Shown here piece after piece: positions 24,196 to 33,487 of a stretch of DNA of 64,000 nt. Both the position numbers and the translations under genes were made by a program. The DNA comes from Hymenobacter sp. YC55 (lineage in GTDB: Bacteria; Bacteroidota; Bacteroidia; Cytophagales; Hymenobacteraceae): the NCBI RefSeq assembly GCF_029433095.1, contig NZ_JARNTX010000001.1, forward strand, positions 1,612,001 through 1,676,000. The letters run 5' to 3'. Each line of letters starts with the position of its first letter. Within the stretch, counting starts at the first letter, position 1. The notes beneath the pieces were generated by a model. That model had not been told where the DNA came from. It saw nothing but the letters and a program-made list of their open reading frames with translations, and did no database searches.

Positions 24196-25911
24196 CTACT
24201 CGTGGAAGTTCTGGCCGTGCGTGGTGGCTTGCACGTACCCCCGACGAATGGTGAAATCACCAAACCGCTCAAGCGGCTCCCGGTTTGCAGCGTAGTCGGC
24301 AAAAATCGGCGTCAGCTCCCGCACTATACCATCTTCATCCAGCATTTCTTTATAGAGTTTGTTGAGCCGCTCGCCGTTGAAAGCTGCTCCCAAATACAAA
24401 TTATAACGCCCGACGGAGCGGCCTACCAACCCGATTTCGCCCATGTATGGGCGGGCGCAACCGTTGGGGCAGCCTGTCATCCGCAGCAAGATATCATCTT
24501 GTGTTAAATTATACGCTTTCATGCTTTCCTCCAATCGGGTAAGCAGCTGCGGAAGATAACGCTCGGCTTCGGCAAATGCCAACGAGCAGGTATTTAACGC
24601 CACGCACGCTAATGCCCCGCGCCGTAGTCCCGACAAGTCGTTGCCAGCTACCTCCACGCCGTGCTCGGTGAGCAGGGCTTGAACAGTGAGGCGATGCTCA
24701 GGGGCTACGTTGGCTATAATCACGTTTTGGTTGCCGGTCAGGCGGAAGTCGCCGGTGTGGAAGGTGGCAATTTCGCGCAACGCGGTTTTCAGGGTGTGGC
24801 CGGGCCGGTCGGTTACGCGGCCGCCTTCCACCAGCAGCGTGAGGTGATGCGCGCCATCAGGCCCGGTAGTCCACCCGAAGGCGTCGCCGGTGCTTTCAAA
24901 CTTGTAGGCGCGGCCAAGCTCTAGCTCGTAGCCCAGGCGGTGGTTGAGTTCTTGCCTGAACACGTCCAGACCCACCCGGTCGAGGGTGTACTTGAGGCGC
25001 GAGTACTTGCGATTTTCGCGGTTGCCCCAGTCGCGCTGAATCGTTACCACCTTTTCGCAAAGATCCACCACCTTGTCGGCGGGTACAAACCCGATGATGT
25101 CGGCCAGGCGCGGGTAAGTATCAAGCATGCCGAAGGTCATGCCCATGCCGCCCCCAACGGCCACGTTGAACCCGAGTAGCTGACCCTTCTCCTCGATGGC
25201 AATCAAACCCAAGTCGTTGGTAAAGATGTCAGTGTCGTTGTGCGGCGGGATGGCCAGCGCAATCTTGAACTTGCGCGGCAGATAGGTTTTGCCATAGATC
25301 GGCTCGGCATCTTCCTCGCCTTCGTTGGGGGCGCTGATGTGCTGCTGCTCGCCATCCAGCCACAGTTCCCAATACGCCGAGGTGCGCGGCGTGAGGTGGG
25401 CGCTAATTTGGCGCGACACCTCGTACACCTGCGCGTGCACCTCCGATTGGTGCGGGTTGGGGTTGCACATCACGTTGCGGTTTACGTCGCCGCAGCCCGC
25501 AATGCTGTCCATGAACACTTGGTTGAAGCCCAGAATGGTTTTCTGGAGGTTGCGCTTGAGTACGCCGTGCAGCTGAAAGGTCTGGCGGGTGGTCAGCTTG
25601 AGAGTGTTGTTGGCGTACTTGGTCGACAACTCGTCCATGCGCAGCCACTGCGTGGGCGTGGCAATGCCGCCCGGCACCCGCACCCGAATCATGAGTGAGT
25701 ACAGGGGTTCCAACTTCTGGCGTTTCCGCTCGCTGTCTAGGTCCCGGTCGGTTTGCTGGTACGAGCCGTGGAACTTGATGAGGTGAGTATCGTCGGGGTT
25801 GAGGGCGCCCGTAATTCGATTGACGAGACTATCGGCCAGCGTGCCGCGCAAGTAGTTGCTGGCCGTCTTGACGTGTTCGACTTCGGAAAGTTTTATGGTG
25901 GTATCTGGCAT
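24196..25911 (-). CDS. cysI: Assimilatory sulfite reductase hemoprotein subunit
   Basis: This enzyme reduces sulfite to sulfide with six electrons using siroheme and a 4Fe-4S cluster. It has 571 residues, the usual length for the hemoprotein. The cluster and siroheme ligands sit in CVALNTCSLAFAEAERYLP and in RMTGCPNGCARPYMGEIGLVGR, the C-x5-C and C-x3-C motifs. N-terminal HHE-type motifs include LIKFHGSYQQTDRD and LTTRQTFQLHGV. Basic substrate residues are retained in the copies of the repeat. Its electron donor CysJ is encoded two genes upstream, separated by a TonB-dependent receptor gene, an unusual arrangement. Confidence 0.96.
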   Translation of the reverse strand: MPDTTIKLSEVEHVKTASNYLRGTLADSLVNRITGALNPDDTHLIKFHGSYQQTDRDLDSERKRQKLEPLYSLMIRVRVPGGIATPTQWLRMDELSTKYANNTLKLTTRQTFQLHGVLKRNLQKTILGFNQVFMDSIAGCGDVNRNVMCNPNPHQSEVHAQVYEVSRQISAHLTPRTSAYWELWLDGEQQHISAPNEGEEDAEPIYGKTYLPRKFKIALAIPPHNDTDIFTNDLGLIAIEEKGQLLGFNVAVGGGMGMTFGMLDTYPRLADIIGFVPADKVVDLCEKVVTIQRDWGNRENRKYSRLKYTLDRVGLDVFRQELNHRLGYELELGRAYKFESTGDAFGWTTGPDGAHHLTLLVEGGRVTDRPGHTLKTALREIATFHTGDFRLTGNQNVIIANVAPEHRLTVQALLTEHGVEVAGNDLSGLRRGALACVALNTCSLAFAEAERYLPQLLTRLEESMKAYNLTQDDILLRMTGCPNGCARPYMGEIGLVGRSVGRYNLYLGAAFNGERLNKLYKEMLDEDGIVRELTPIFADYAANREPLERFGDFTIRRGYVQATTHGQNFHE

Positions 25912-25957
25912 GGTGGGTCTGGTGACTGGTTCCCCGCTACTCAGCAGGGGCAGGGCA

Positions 25958-28837
25958 TTAGCGAATTATCGTGTTGTCGAACGTTACGGCCACATAATAC
26001 AGCCCGCCGATGGTTGGGCCGGCGGCATACTGGATGTAGCGGTTGTTGAGCAAGTTGGTGCCGCCGAGTTTGATGGTTGATTTCAAGTTCGGGATGCGCA
26101 CGTTCACTTGCGCGTCCACGGTTTGGTAGGCTGGAATTCGGCCGTTGGCAAGCTGGCTTTCCCACAAGAACGAGTCTTGGTAGCGCCACACCACGTTGAA
26201 GCCCACATTGCGCACCACCTCGCGGTTGCCGAAGCTTAGGTTGGTGGTCCACTTGGGCGTGTTGAAGCCGGTAATGAACACGTCCTGCGTGCTGTTGGTG
26301 GCAATGTTGTTGTAGTTGACGTTGCCGGCCAGCGTGTATTTCTGGTAGAAGTTGTACGTGACGCCTAGCGCCGAACCGTAGCTGCGGTATTGGTTGCGGG
26401 CGTTGGCATACACCCGGTACCGGTCCTGCTGCCCGCGGGTCAGCATGTCCAGCACCGCAGCATCCGTGCCCACCGCCCCCGACTTCGGCACGGCCACTTC
26501 CACCTGCCCCAAGAAGCCCGAATACACGTTGTAGTAGGCATCCACGTCAAGAGCTAAGCGGTTGTCGAAGAGCACACTGCGGTAGCCCACCTCAAAGGCG
26601 TTGATGCGCTCCGGCTCCATGGTCGGGAGGTTGGCTACTTGCAGCACGTCGCGGTTGTTGAGGGCGGCCCGCTGCTGCTTTTGGGCCGTGGTGCCACCGG
26701 CGTTGTCGGCGGCCACGTCGCGGCTGACAGCCGCCGTGAAGTTGTCGAGCGAAGTAAGCGTGTAGGAGTTGTCGAGGAAACCAAGGCCTTCGTTCACGCG
26801 GGCCAGGCCGCCCACGCGGCGCACGTTGCCGTTGTTCACAAACGACAGGGCCTCAAACAGCGCCGGAAAACGCCAGCCGTTCTGATAAGAAGCCCGGAAG
26901 TTGTGATTTTTGGCCGCCGTGTACACGGCCGCAATCCGAGGGTTCAGCTTGGGGTTGAACTCGGGGTTGTAGTCGAGGCGGAGCGAGGCGTTCAGCTTCA
27001 GGCGGTCTTGCAGCAGTAGCTTAGTACCTTGCGCAAAGCCCCCGAACTTCTTGTAGTACACGTTGTTGCCGCCCGGCGTGGTGCGGTCGGCGAGGGGCTT
27101 CGAGAAGTCCACGAAGTTGTTGCCGTCGGGTATTACCTCGTACACCCGGGCATCGGCGCCGAGCACCACATCGGCAAACTTGATGCGCCGACCTACGTTC
27201 CACTGCGCCTCGTTGTGGTAGGTACGGCTACGCTGCCAGAGGGCGGCCCCGCCCGTGGCCGGAGCGCCGGGCACGTTCACGCCACTATCCCAATTGTTGA
27301 TGCCAGTGATGGTGTTTTTGAGCTGGTTGAACGCCTCGGTACCCGGCTCGGCGCGGCCCGCATCGGCCACGGCGCGGGCTTGCTGCATAGCGGTAGCCAG
27401 ATCGGTGCCGCGGTTCACTTGGTTCTGCAACTCGGTCCGGAACTTGTTGCCCCACGCCGTGTTCGAGCCGTTGTTCAGGTCGAGGTTGAGAGCCAGCGGG
27501 TTCAGGTTATAAGAGTCGCCGGTGTTTTCCACTAGCACGTAGCTGCGCACGTAGTAGTCGGCGCCGCGCAGTTCCAGCTTGTGGTTTTGCACGGTCACGT
27601 CCTTGAGCTGAATCTTGTTGCCGCGCTGGAAAATGCCATCCATCAGGCCGTAGCGGTAGCCGTAGGAGAGTTCCAGCTTATCGGTGAGTTTGTAGAACAA
27701 GCCACCATCGAACTTGAGGTTGCGGACGGTGGGCGAAATCAAATCCTTCTCGTAGTAGCCGGTGCGGCGCACGTTGAAGGTTTCGGTGCGGCCGCCATAC
27801 TGAATAGCCACCGGCACGTTGCCGCTCCGGTCGTCGCCGTAGCGGTTCCAGAGGTCGGCGGCGGGGTTGTTGGCGCCCGACAGCTCAGAGAAGCGCGGGT
27901 TGGCCGAGTTCAGGTTCTGCGGGTTCTGGTCGGTTTGGGTGTCGGCCAGCCAGTCGGTACCGCGCAAGTAGCTGAAGTTCACCTTGAAGGCAAACTTGTT
28001 GTTGAAGGCCTGCGCATAGCGCACCGCCGTTTCGGTCAGTACGCTCGGGTCCCGGTCTTTGCCATCCACATGGTTGACGCCGACTTTCTGGTACACGCTC
28101 AGCCCCTGGTAAGTGAAAGGGCTCTTGGTAGTGAGGTTGGCCATGCCGTTGATGGCGTTCATGCCATACAGCGCCGACGCCGCGCCGGGCGTGATTTCCA
28201 CGCTGGCAATATCCAGTTCCGTTGGCCCGATGGCGTTACCGAGGGGCACACCGAGCGTGGCCGCCTGCATGTCCACACCATCCACGAGCTGCATGAAGCG
28301 AAAGTTGTTGGGGATGTTGAAGCCGCGCGTGTTCGGCACCTTAAACGTGATGCTCGACGTGGTCATCTGCACGCCCTTCACGTTCTCAAGCGCGTCGTAG
28401 AAGCTCGGCGCTGGCGTTTCCTTGATAGCCCGAATATCCAGCTTCTCAATAGCCACTGGCGACTTCAACCGGCTTTCCTCCACCCGCGACGCCGACACAA
28501 CCACTTCGTTCACCGCAATGGCCCTCGATTCGAGCTGCACCGCAATGGGCTGGCTGCCGCTGGCTACTTCCAACTCCCGGGCTTCATAGCCCACGGTGTT
28601 GAACACCAGCGTAAATGGAAAGCGTAGCCGTGCCTTCAGCTCGAACTTGCCGCTCATGTCGCTCTGCGTACCCACTGAGGCGCCCTTCACACTCACACTG
28701 ACGCCCGGCAGCGGCTGCTTTGTGCCCTTCTCGTACACTGTGCCGCTGATGGCTATCAGCGCATCCTGCGCCTGCGCAGGCACTGCAGCCAACGCCACGG
28801 CCGGAACGAGCAATAAAGAAGCGTAGTGTGCTTTCAT
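25958..28837 (-). CDS. TonB-dependent receptor inside the sulfur-assimilation operon
   Basis: A 959-residue outer-membrane transporter. It has a signal peptide (MKAHYASLLLVPAVALAAVP, cleavage near AQAQ), then a CarboxypepD_reg-like domain (ISGTVYEKGTKQPLPGVSVS, about 27-105). The plug domain follows (PSFYDALENVKGVQMTTSS ... VDGVDMQ ... PGAASALYGMNAINGMANL), then a 22-strand-type barrel ending in an aromatic-poor ...FDNTIIR. No SusD-like partner is adjacent, so it is not a glycan-type pair. Its place between cysJ and cysI suggests import of a sulfur compound or metal cofactor; this is inference. I start at the ATG whose product has the signal peptide, not 19 codons upstream. Confidence 0.9.
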   Translation of the reverse strand: MKAHYASLLLVPAVALAAVPAQAQDALIAISGTVYEKGTKQPLPGVSVSVKGASVGTQSDMSGKFELKARLRFPFTLVFNTVGYEARELEVASGSQPIAVQLESRAIAVNEVVVSASRVEESRLKSPVAIEKLDIRAIKETPAPSFYDALENVKGVQMTTSSITFKVPNTRGFNIPNNFRFMQLVDGVDMQAATLGVPLGNAIGPTELDIASVEITPGAASALYGMNAINGMANLTTKSPFTYQGLSVYQKVGVNHVDGKDRDPSVLTETAVRYAQAFNNKFAFKVNFSYLRGTDWLADTQTDQNPQNLNSANPRFSELSGANNPAADLWNRYGDDRSGNVPVAIQYGGRTETFNVRRTGYYEKDLISPTVRNLKFDGGLFYKLTDKLELSYGYRYGLMDGIFQRGNKIQLKDVTVQNHKLELRGADYYVRSYVLVENTGDSYNLNPLALNLDLNNGSNTAWGNKFRTELQNQVNRGTDLATAMQQARAVADAGRAEPGTEAFNQLKNTITGINNWDSGVNVPGAPATGGAALWQRSRTYHNEAQWNVGRRIKFADVVLGADARVYEVIPDGNNFVDFSKPLADRTTPGGNNVYYKKFGGFAQGTKLLLQDRLKLNASLRLDYNPEFNPKLNPRIAAVYTAAKNHNFRASYQNGWRFPALFEALSFVNNGNVRRVGGLARVNEGLGFLDNSYTLTSLDNFTAAVSRDVAADNAGGTTAQKQQRAALNNRDVLQVANLPTMEPERINAFEVGYRSVLFDNRLALDVDAYYNVYSGFLGQVEVAVPKSGAVGTDAAVLDMLTRGQQDRYRVYANARNQYRSYGSALGVTYNFYQKYTLAGNVNYNNIATNSTQDVFITGFNTPKWTTNLSFGNREVVRNVGFNVVWRYQDSFLWESQLANGRIPAYQTVDAQVNVRIPNLKSTIKLGGTNLLNNRYIQYAAGPTIGGLYYVAVTFDNTIIR

Positions 28838-29033
28838 GTGGATTGTATAGTGGATTGGAGTTGGAAGGGCTTTTTCAGGGATGTTGACAAACAAATCATT
28901 GCTAATCCGTCACGCTTGATTTGTTGTTCGCTGTGACCAGAGTACCACGCCTCATTCGTTGCGGTGTTGTTCTAGTAAGCACGGTACAACTCCTCCGAAA
29001 AATTTTGTGTGCAGACGCCAATACAAGTAGACC
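28838..29033. other. Gap upstream of the TonB receptor
   Basis: About 200 bases with no frame of its own. Reading leftward, a TGATTTG near 28895 resembles but does not match the -7 consensus, so a separate promoter for the receptor is not shown. The next 94 bases are the second palindromic repeat. Confidence 0.4.
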
Positions 29034-29127
29034 GTCATGCTGAGCGCAGTCGAAGCATCTCGCTCGAATCGTTGAGTTAGCACCACAACCTCAGCACGCG
29101 AGATGCTTCGACTGCGCTCAGCATGAC
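29034..29127. repeat. REP-like palindromic repeat, copy 2
   Basis: Arms GTCATGCTGAGCGCAGTC... and its exact inverse ...GACTGCGCTCAGCATGAC, about 30 bases each, around a 34-base centre that differs from copy 1. It lies between cysJ and the TonB receptor gene. Confidence 0.88.
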
Positions 29128-29187
29128 CTGTTTAGTTTGGCAACGGCAGAGTTAGCATGGGGAACTGATGAGCTGTTGCACAAGCTT

Positions 29188-31107
29188 CTAATACACATCT
29201 TCTAGGTAGCGGCGCGACTTTTTCAGCTGCTTCAGATAGTCGGCGGCGTAGTCAGCATCTTGGCCGCTTTGCTGCTCGATGATGGTCAGCAGGGCCTTGC
29301 GCACGTCGGCCGCCATGCGGGTTTTGTCGCCGCACACGTAGAAGTAAGCGCCATCTTCCAACCATTTGAACACCTGAGGTGCTTGCTCCAACAAGCGGTG
29401 CTGCACGTAGATTTTCTCGGCTTGGTCGCGGGAAAACGCCAGGTCGAGGCGGGTCAGCGTGCCTTGCTTGAGGTGCTGCTGCCACTCGGTTTGGTAGAGG
29501 AAATCGGTGGTGAACTCCGGATTGCCGAAGAACAGCCAGTTGCGCCCGGTAGCGCCCGACTCGGCCCGCTCCGCTACAAACGAGCGGAACGGCGCCACGC
29601 CCGTTCCCGGTCCTACCATGATAATATCGGTAGCGGGGTTTTGCGGCAGCTTGAAGTATTCGTTGCGGTCCACCCACACCCGGGCCGTGTCACCGATAGC
29701 CAGGTGGTCGGCTTGATACACAGAGCAGGCACCGTGCTTTTGGCGGCCGTGGGCTTCGTAGCGCACAGCACCCACTGTCAGGTGCACTTCATCGGGGTGA
29801 GCCAACGGGCTGCTGGCAATGGAATACGCCCGAGCCGGCAGCGGCCGCAATACTGCGGCCAAATGCTGTGCCGACAAATCAATAGGGAATTGGGTGAGCA
29901 AGTCCACGATGTCGCGGCCGTAGAGGAAGGCTTGCAGTTGCGTCGTGCCGAGCAGCGCTTCGCGCAGTTCGGGATACTGCGGCGCCAGAGCGGCGTAGCG
30001 CTCCAGCACGTCACGCGTCAGCACCGATAGTTCCAGGTGCTCGGTTAGCGCAGTGGTCAAATCCAGTTCCACCCCTTTCAACTGAACCGGCGCGGTAGCA
30101 TCGAGGCGGGCCGCCTTTACGACGTCCGCCACCAGTTCAGGGCGGTTGGTCGGCTGCACCATCAAGGCGTCGCCTGGCTCATACTGAAGGCCAGAACCTT
30201 CCAAGGAGAACTCTAAATGATAGGTTTCCTTCGCGGAGCCGCGGCCATTGAGTTGAATCTTCTCCAACAAGGGCGCATCGAACTGTACGTCCTCGTGCTG
30301 CACGGCGGGCTTGGGCGCTGGCACCGGACTAGTAGCCACCCGAAAGGCCGATAAATCTGCCTGGCTGCCGCCGTTCAAGGAAACCGCTGCCGCTTGCGCT
30401 AGCGCAGCACCCGTGCTAGGACCAGTTTGAGGTTCGGCAGTGGCAACTTCCTGCGTTAATACGTCCAGCACCCGGTCGGCCCACTGCGCCGCCGATTCCT
30501 GAAATTCCACGTCGCACTCCACCCGGTCGGCGAGGCGCTGCGCACCCAAGGCCGCCAGCCGCTCATCGAACTCGATACCAGTTTGGCAGAATTGCAGGTA
30601 GCTTTTGTCGCCGAGAGCCAACACGGAATAACGCAGCGCCGGGAGTTTGGGTGCACGCGGACCAAGCAGGAACTGGTGCAGGTCTTCGGCGGCAATGGGC
30701 GGCTCTCCTTCGCCTTGCGTGCTGGTAATCACCAATAATTGCTGCTCCGAAGCCAACGCGCGGGTTGGGTAGTCGTTCATGTCGCGCACCGTAGGCTCTA
30801 GGCCGCGCTGGCGTGCCGCCTCGGCGGTTTGCAGCGCCACCTTTTTGCTGTTGCCGGTCTGCGAGCCATACAAGATGGTAAGACGGGAAGGAGCCGCCGG
30901 AGCTGCCGCTGGTTGCGCTGCGGCCGGTGCCGCTACAGCGGCTGCTTGCGTGCTAGCGGCCACCGGTTGTTGGGTAGCCTCGGCGGCGCGACCGTACAGG
31001 TAGCCGCTGAGCCACAGCAGTTGCTGGTTGGTAAGGTTAGCAGTTAACTCGTTGAGCGCCTTGTCGTCGAGGCCGATTGGCAACGAGGAAGAAGAAGGGG
31101 TAGGCAT
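29188..31107 (-). CDS. cysJ: Sulfite reductase flavoprotein subunit (diflavin reductase)
   Basis: This subunit takes electrons from NADPH through FAD and FMN to CysI. It has 639 residues. After an N-terminal helical part and an Ala/Pro linker (about 50-75) comes a flavodoxin domain (LTILYGSQTGNSKKVALQTA, TSTQGEGEPP, ALGDKSYLQFC). The FAD domain has RAYSIASSP and GACSVYQ, and the NADPH domain has MVGPGTGVAPFRSF and YVCGDKTRMA. It ends in the typical ...SRRYLEDVY. The gene follows cobA on the same strand, with a 125-base gap that contains a hairpin. Confidence 0.95.
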   Translation of the reverse strand: MPTPSSSSLPIGLDDKALNELTANLTNQQLLWLSGYLYGRAAEATQQPVAASTQAAAVAAPAAAQPAAAPAAPSRLTILYGSQTGNSKKVALQTAEAARQRGLEPTVRDMNDYPTRALASEQQLLVITSTQGEGEPPIAAEDLHQFLLGPRAPKLPALRYSVLALGDKSYLQFCQTGIEFDERLAALGAQRLADRVECDVEFQESAAQWADRVLDVLTQEVATAEPQTGPSTGAALAQAAAVSLNGGSQADLSAFRVATSPVPAPKPAVQHEDVQFDAPLLEKIQLNGRGSAKETYHLEFSLEGSGLQYEPGDALMVQPTNRPELVADVVKAARLDATAPVQLKGVELDLTTALTEHLELSVLTRDVLERYAALAPQYPELREALLGTTQLQAFLYGRDIVDLLTQFPIDLSAQHLAAVLRPLPARAYSIASSPLAHPDEVHLTVGAVRYEAHGRQKHGACSVYQADHLAIGDTARVWVDRNEYFKLPQNPATDIIMVGPGTGVAPFRSFVAERAESGATGRNWLFFGNPEFTTDFLYQTEWQQHLKQGTLTRLDLAFSRDQAEKIYVQHRLLEQAPQVFKWLEDGAYFYVCGDKTRMAADVRKALLTIIEQQSGQDADYAADYLKQLKKSRRYLEDVY

Positions 31108-31162
31108 GAAAATCAGGTTGAGACGGTGGGCTGAGACGGAACTTTTGTTCCGATGCAGGAGA

Positions 31163-31198
31163 AATCTGAGTGATTGATTAAGGAGGATAACTCAGATT
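31163..31198. other. Hairpin in the cobA-cysJ gap
   Basis: AATCTGAGT (31163-31171) and ACTCAGATT (31190-31198) pair over an 18-base loop. No T-run follows leftward. It may tune expression within the operon or be incidental. Confidence 0.3.
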
Positions 31199-31232
31199 CT
31201 TCTCGCCGCTTGATGCGCGGAATGACAGGGTA

Positions 31233-32036
31233 TTAAGCTACTTCCGCGTACGCAGCGGGGAAAACCGGGAAGGTTAAGCCGGGCAGCAGCGCGGCCGCTT
31301 CGGCATGGGTTGTCGCCAATCGGGTCACTTCCCCGATAACAATGATGGCCGGGGCCCCGATACCGGCTGCCGCGGCACGGCTTGGTAGCTCGGCTACCGT
31401 GCCCGTTACTAATTGCGCATTCGGCAGGGTGCCGTTCTGAATGATGGCAGCGGGCGTGTTGGCTTGCCCGTGCTGACAATACAGCGCCGCAATCCGGTCT
31501 AGCTCCCCTAGCCCCATCAGAATAACCGTAGTCGTGCGGGTACTAGCTGCCTCCCGCACGCTCCCCGACAGTTCGCCGGTAGCGGTAGTGGCTGTAATTA
31601 CCCGGAATCCTTCGCTGGCGCCACGGTGCGTTACCGGTATGCCCACGCTGCCGGCCGCTGCAACGGCGCTGCTAATGCCTGGTACATAGTCGGTAAGCAA
31701 GCCGTGTTGCTCAGCATAGAGCATTTCTTCGCGCCCGCGCCCAAACACAAACGGGTCGCCACCTTTCAGTCGCACCACGTGGCCATGCAGGCGGGCTTGC
31801 TCTACAATCAGGGCGTTGATTTCGTCCTGGCTGTAGCTGCGCATGCCGCGCCGTTTGCCCACAAACAGTGTCACCGCATCGGGCCGGGCGTGGCCAAGCA
31901 AGTCGTTGTTGGCCAGCGCATCATACAGGATGACATCGGCCTCGCCCAACACCCGCGCCCCCTTCAGGGTCAGCAGCTCCGGGTCGCCGGGGCCAGCGCC
32001 TAGCACGGTAAGGCGAGGGATTTTCGTGAGTGACAT
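31233..32036 (-). CDS. cobA: Uroporphyrinogen-III C-methyltransferase
   Basis: This enzyme adds two methyl groups from SAM to uroporphyrinogen III to make precorrin-2, the first step to siroheme. It has 267 residues with the SUMT signatures: LGAGPGDPELLTLKG at about 11-26, VRLKGGDPFVFGRG at about 88-101 and VPGISSAVAAAGSVGIPVTHR. The next step is supplied by the CysG-N domain fused to the TSUP transporter at the end of the operon. It uses SAM, which the upstream riboswitch senses. Confidence 0.94.
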   Translation of the reverse strand: MSLTKIPRLTVLGAGPGDPELLTLKGARVLGEADVILYDALANNDLLGHARPDAVTLFVGKRRGMRSYSQDEINALIVEQARLHGHVVRLKGGDPFVFGRGREEMLYAEQHGLLTDYVPGISSAVAAAGSVGIPVTHRGASEGFRVITATTATGELSGSVREAASTRTTTVILMGLGELDRIAALYCQHGQANTPAAIIQNGTLPNAQLVTGTVAELPSRAAAAGIGAPAIIVIGEVTRLATTHAEAAALLPGLTFPVFPAAYAEVA

Positions 32037-32105
32037 AAGCAGTGCGTGATTATAGAGGACCTGCTGCGACTTCGTTTAGCAGGACCGTTCTCGAATGGGT
32101 ACTAA

Positions 32106-33395
32106 CTAGATGGAAAAGGCTACCGGAGGCGCTACCGGGGCCGTGAAGTAGTCGGCGTTGGCGGCGCCAATCAGGCCGGCGGCTACGGTGTCGCCGCTTT
32201 GCTCATCTACCAAGATGAAAGCGCCAGTCACGCGGTTTTCGTGGTAGTTGTCAACGGCCAGGGGCACGGCGGTTTTGATGCGCACCCGCACGATGTCGTT
32301 GAGTTGGGCTGAATCGGCGGCGGCGCGGGCGAAGGTTTGCACGTTTACTTTGTGTAGTATGGCGGGCACTGCCGCTTTTACCACGGCCGAGTGGTGCTGC
32401 AACAACAGCTTACGACCCGGCCACAACGGCTGCTCGCTCATCCAGCACACGGTAGCTTCCAGTTCGCGCGTCACGGTGGGCACGTGTTCCACGGGAATAA
32501 TGGCGTCGCCCCGGCTGATGTCCACATCGTCGGTGAGGCGGAGCACCACGGCTTGCGGCGCCACGGCGGTTTCCACCTCTTGCTGGTTGACTTCAATGGC
32601 TTCAATCACTGATTCTAGTCCCGAAGGCAGCACTTTTACCCGGTCGCCGCGGCGGTACTGGCCACTCTGAATCTGGCCGGCATAACCGCGGTAGTCGGGC
32701 AGGTCGGCGGTTTGGGGGCGAATGACATACTGCACCTGAAAGCGTGGTTCGGCATTGGCTGCTTCCACGGAGGCGGGCACGCTTTCCAAGTGTTCCAGCA
32801 AGCTTGGCCCCGTGTACCAAGGCAAGCGGGTCGAGCGTTTTACCACGTTGTCGCCGTGCAAGGCGCTGAGTGGAATAGCTGTGGCGGCTGGCAGCTGGAA
32901 GTGGTCGGTGAGGGCGGCGTAGTCGGCGGCAATCTGCTCGAAGATGGTTTCGTCGAAGCCCACCAAATCCAGCTTGTTTACGGCCAGTACGAAATTGCGA
33001 ATTCCGAGTAGCGCCGCTACTAACGTGTGGCGGCGCGTTTGCTCCACCACACCCTGGCGGGCGTCTACCAGTACAATAGCCAAATCGGCGTTGCTGGCGC
33101 CCGTCACCATGTTGCGAGTGTATTGCACGTGGCCCGGCGCATCGGTGATGATGAATTTGCGGCGCGGCGTAGTGAAGTATTTGTAGGCTACGTCGATGGT
33201 GATGCCCTGTTCCCGCTCGGCCCGCAAGCCGTCGGTCAGCAAAGCTAAGTCCACTGTGCCCTGCACAGTCGGCCGGTTTTCCAGCGCCGCTAGCACGTCC
33301 AACGACACCGAATCGGAGTCGTAGAGCAGGCGGCCAATCAGCGTGCTTTTGCCGTCGTCGACGCTGCCGCAGGTGATGAATCGGAGAAGGTCCAT
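32106..33395 (-). CDS. cysN: Sulfate adenylyltransferase, GTPase subunit
   Basis: CysN hydrolyses GTP to drive formation of adenosine 5'-phosphosulfate by CysD. The 429-residue protein has G1 GSVDDGKSTLIGRLLYDS at about 10-27, the switch EREQGITIDVAYKYF, G3 DAPGH and G4 NKLDL. Two beta-barrel domains follow. It ends after the barrel, with no fused APS kinase (CysC). The start MDLLRFITCGSVDDGKS is chosen because the 27 upstream codons are not CysN-like and include repeated GTGAATTTC-type sequence. It lies about 92 bases after cysD. Confidence 0.95.
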   Translation of the reverse strand: MDLLRFITCGSVDDGKSTLIGRLLYDSDSVSLDVLAALENRPTVQGTVDLALLTDGLRAEREQGITIDVAYKYFTTPRRKFIITDAPGHVQYTRNMVTGASNADLAIVLVDARQGVVEQTRRHTLVAALLGIRNFVLAVNKLDLVGFDETIFEQIAADYAALTDHFQLPAATAIPLSALHGDNVVKRSTRLPWYTGPSLLEHLESVPASVEAANAEPRFQVQYVIRPQTADLPDYRGYAGQIQSGQYRRGDRVKVLPSGLESVIEAIEVNQQEVETAVAPQAVVLRLTDDVDISRGDAIIPVEHVPTVTRELEATVCWMSEQPLWPGRKLLLQHHSAVVKAAVPAILHKVNVQTFARAAADSAQLNDIVRVRIKTAVPLAVDNYHENRVTGAFILVDEQSGDTVAAGLIGAANADYFTAPVAPPVAFSI

Positions 33396-33487
33396 GAGGT
33401 GAAATTGTGAGTTCGTGAAATTGTGAGTTCGTCGTGCTGGCAAGGCGTGAAAGCAATTCACCGCCTCGCCTTTCACAACTTCACCAC

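Noticed and set aside
27581..28627. Long rightward frame of 348 codons opposite the TonB receptor gene
   Set aside because: It is antisense to a well-supported receptor gene in a GC-rich region, where long antisense frames are common; the product has no recognisable domain.
29260..30030. Rightward frame of 256 codons opposite cysJ
   Set aside because: Antisense shadow of a conserved enzyme gene; no domain or start context.
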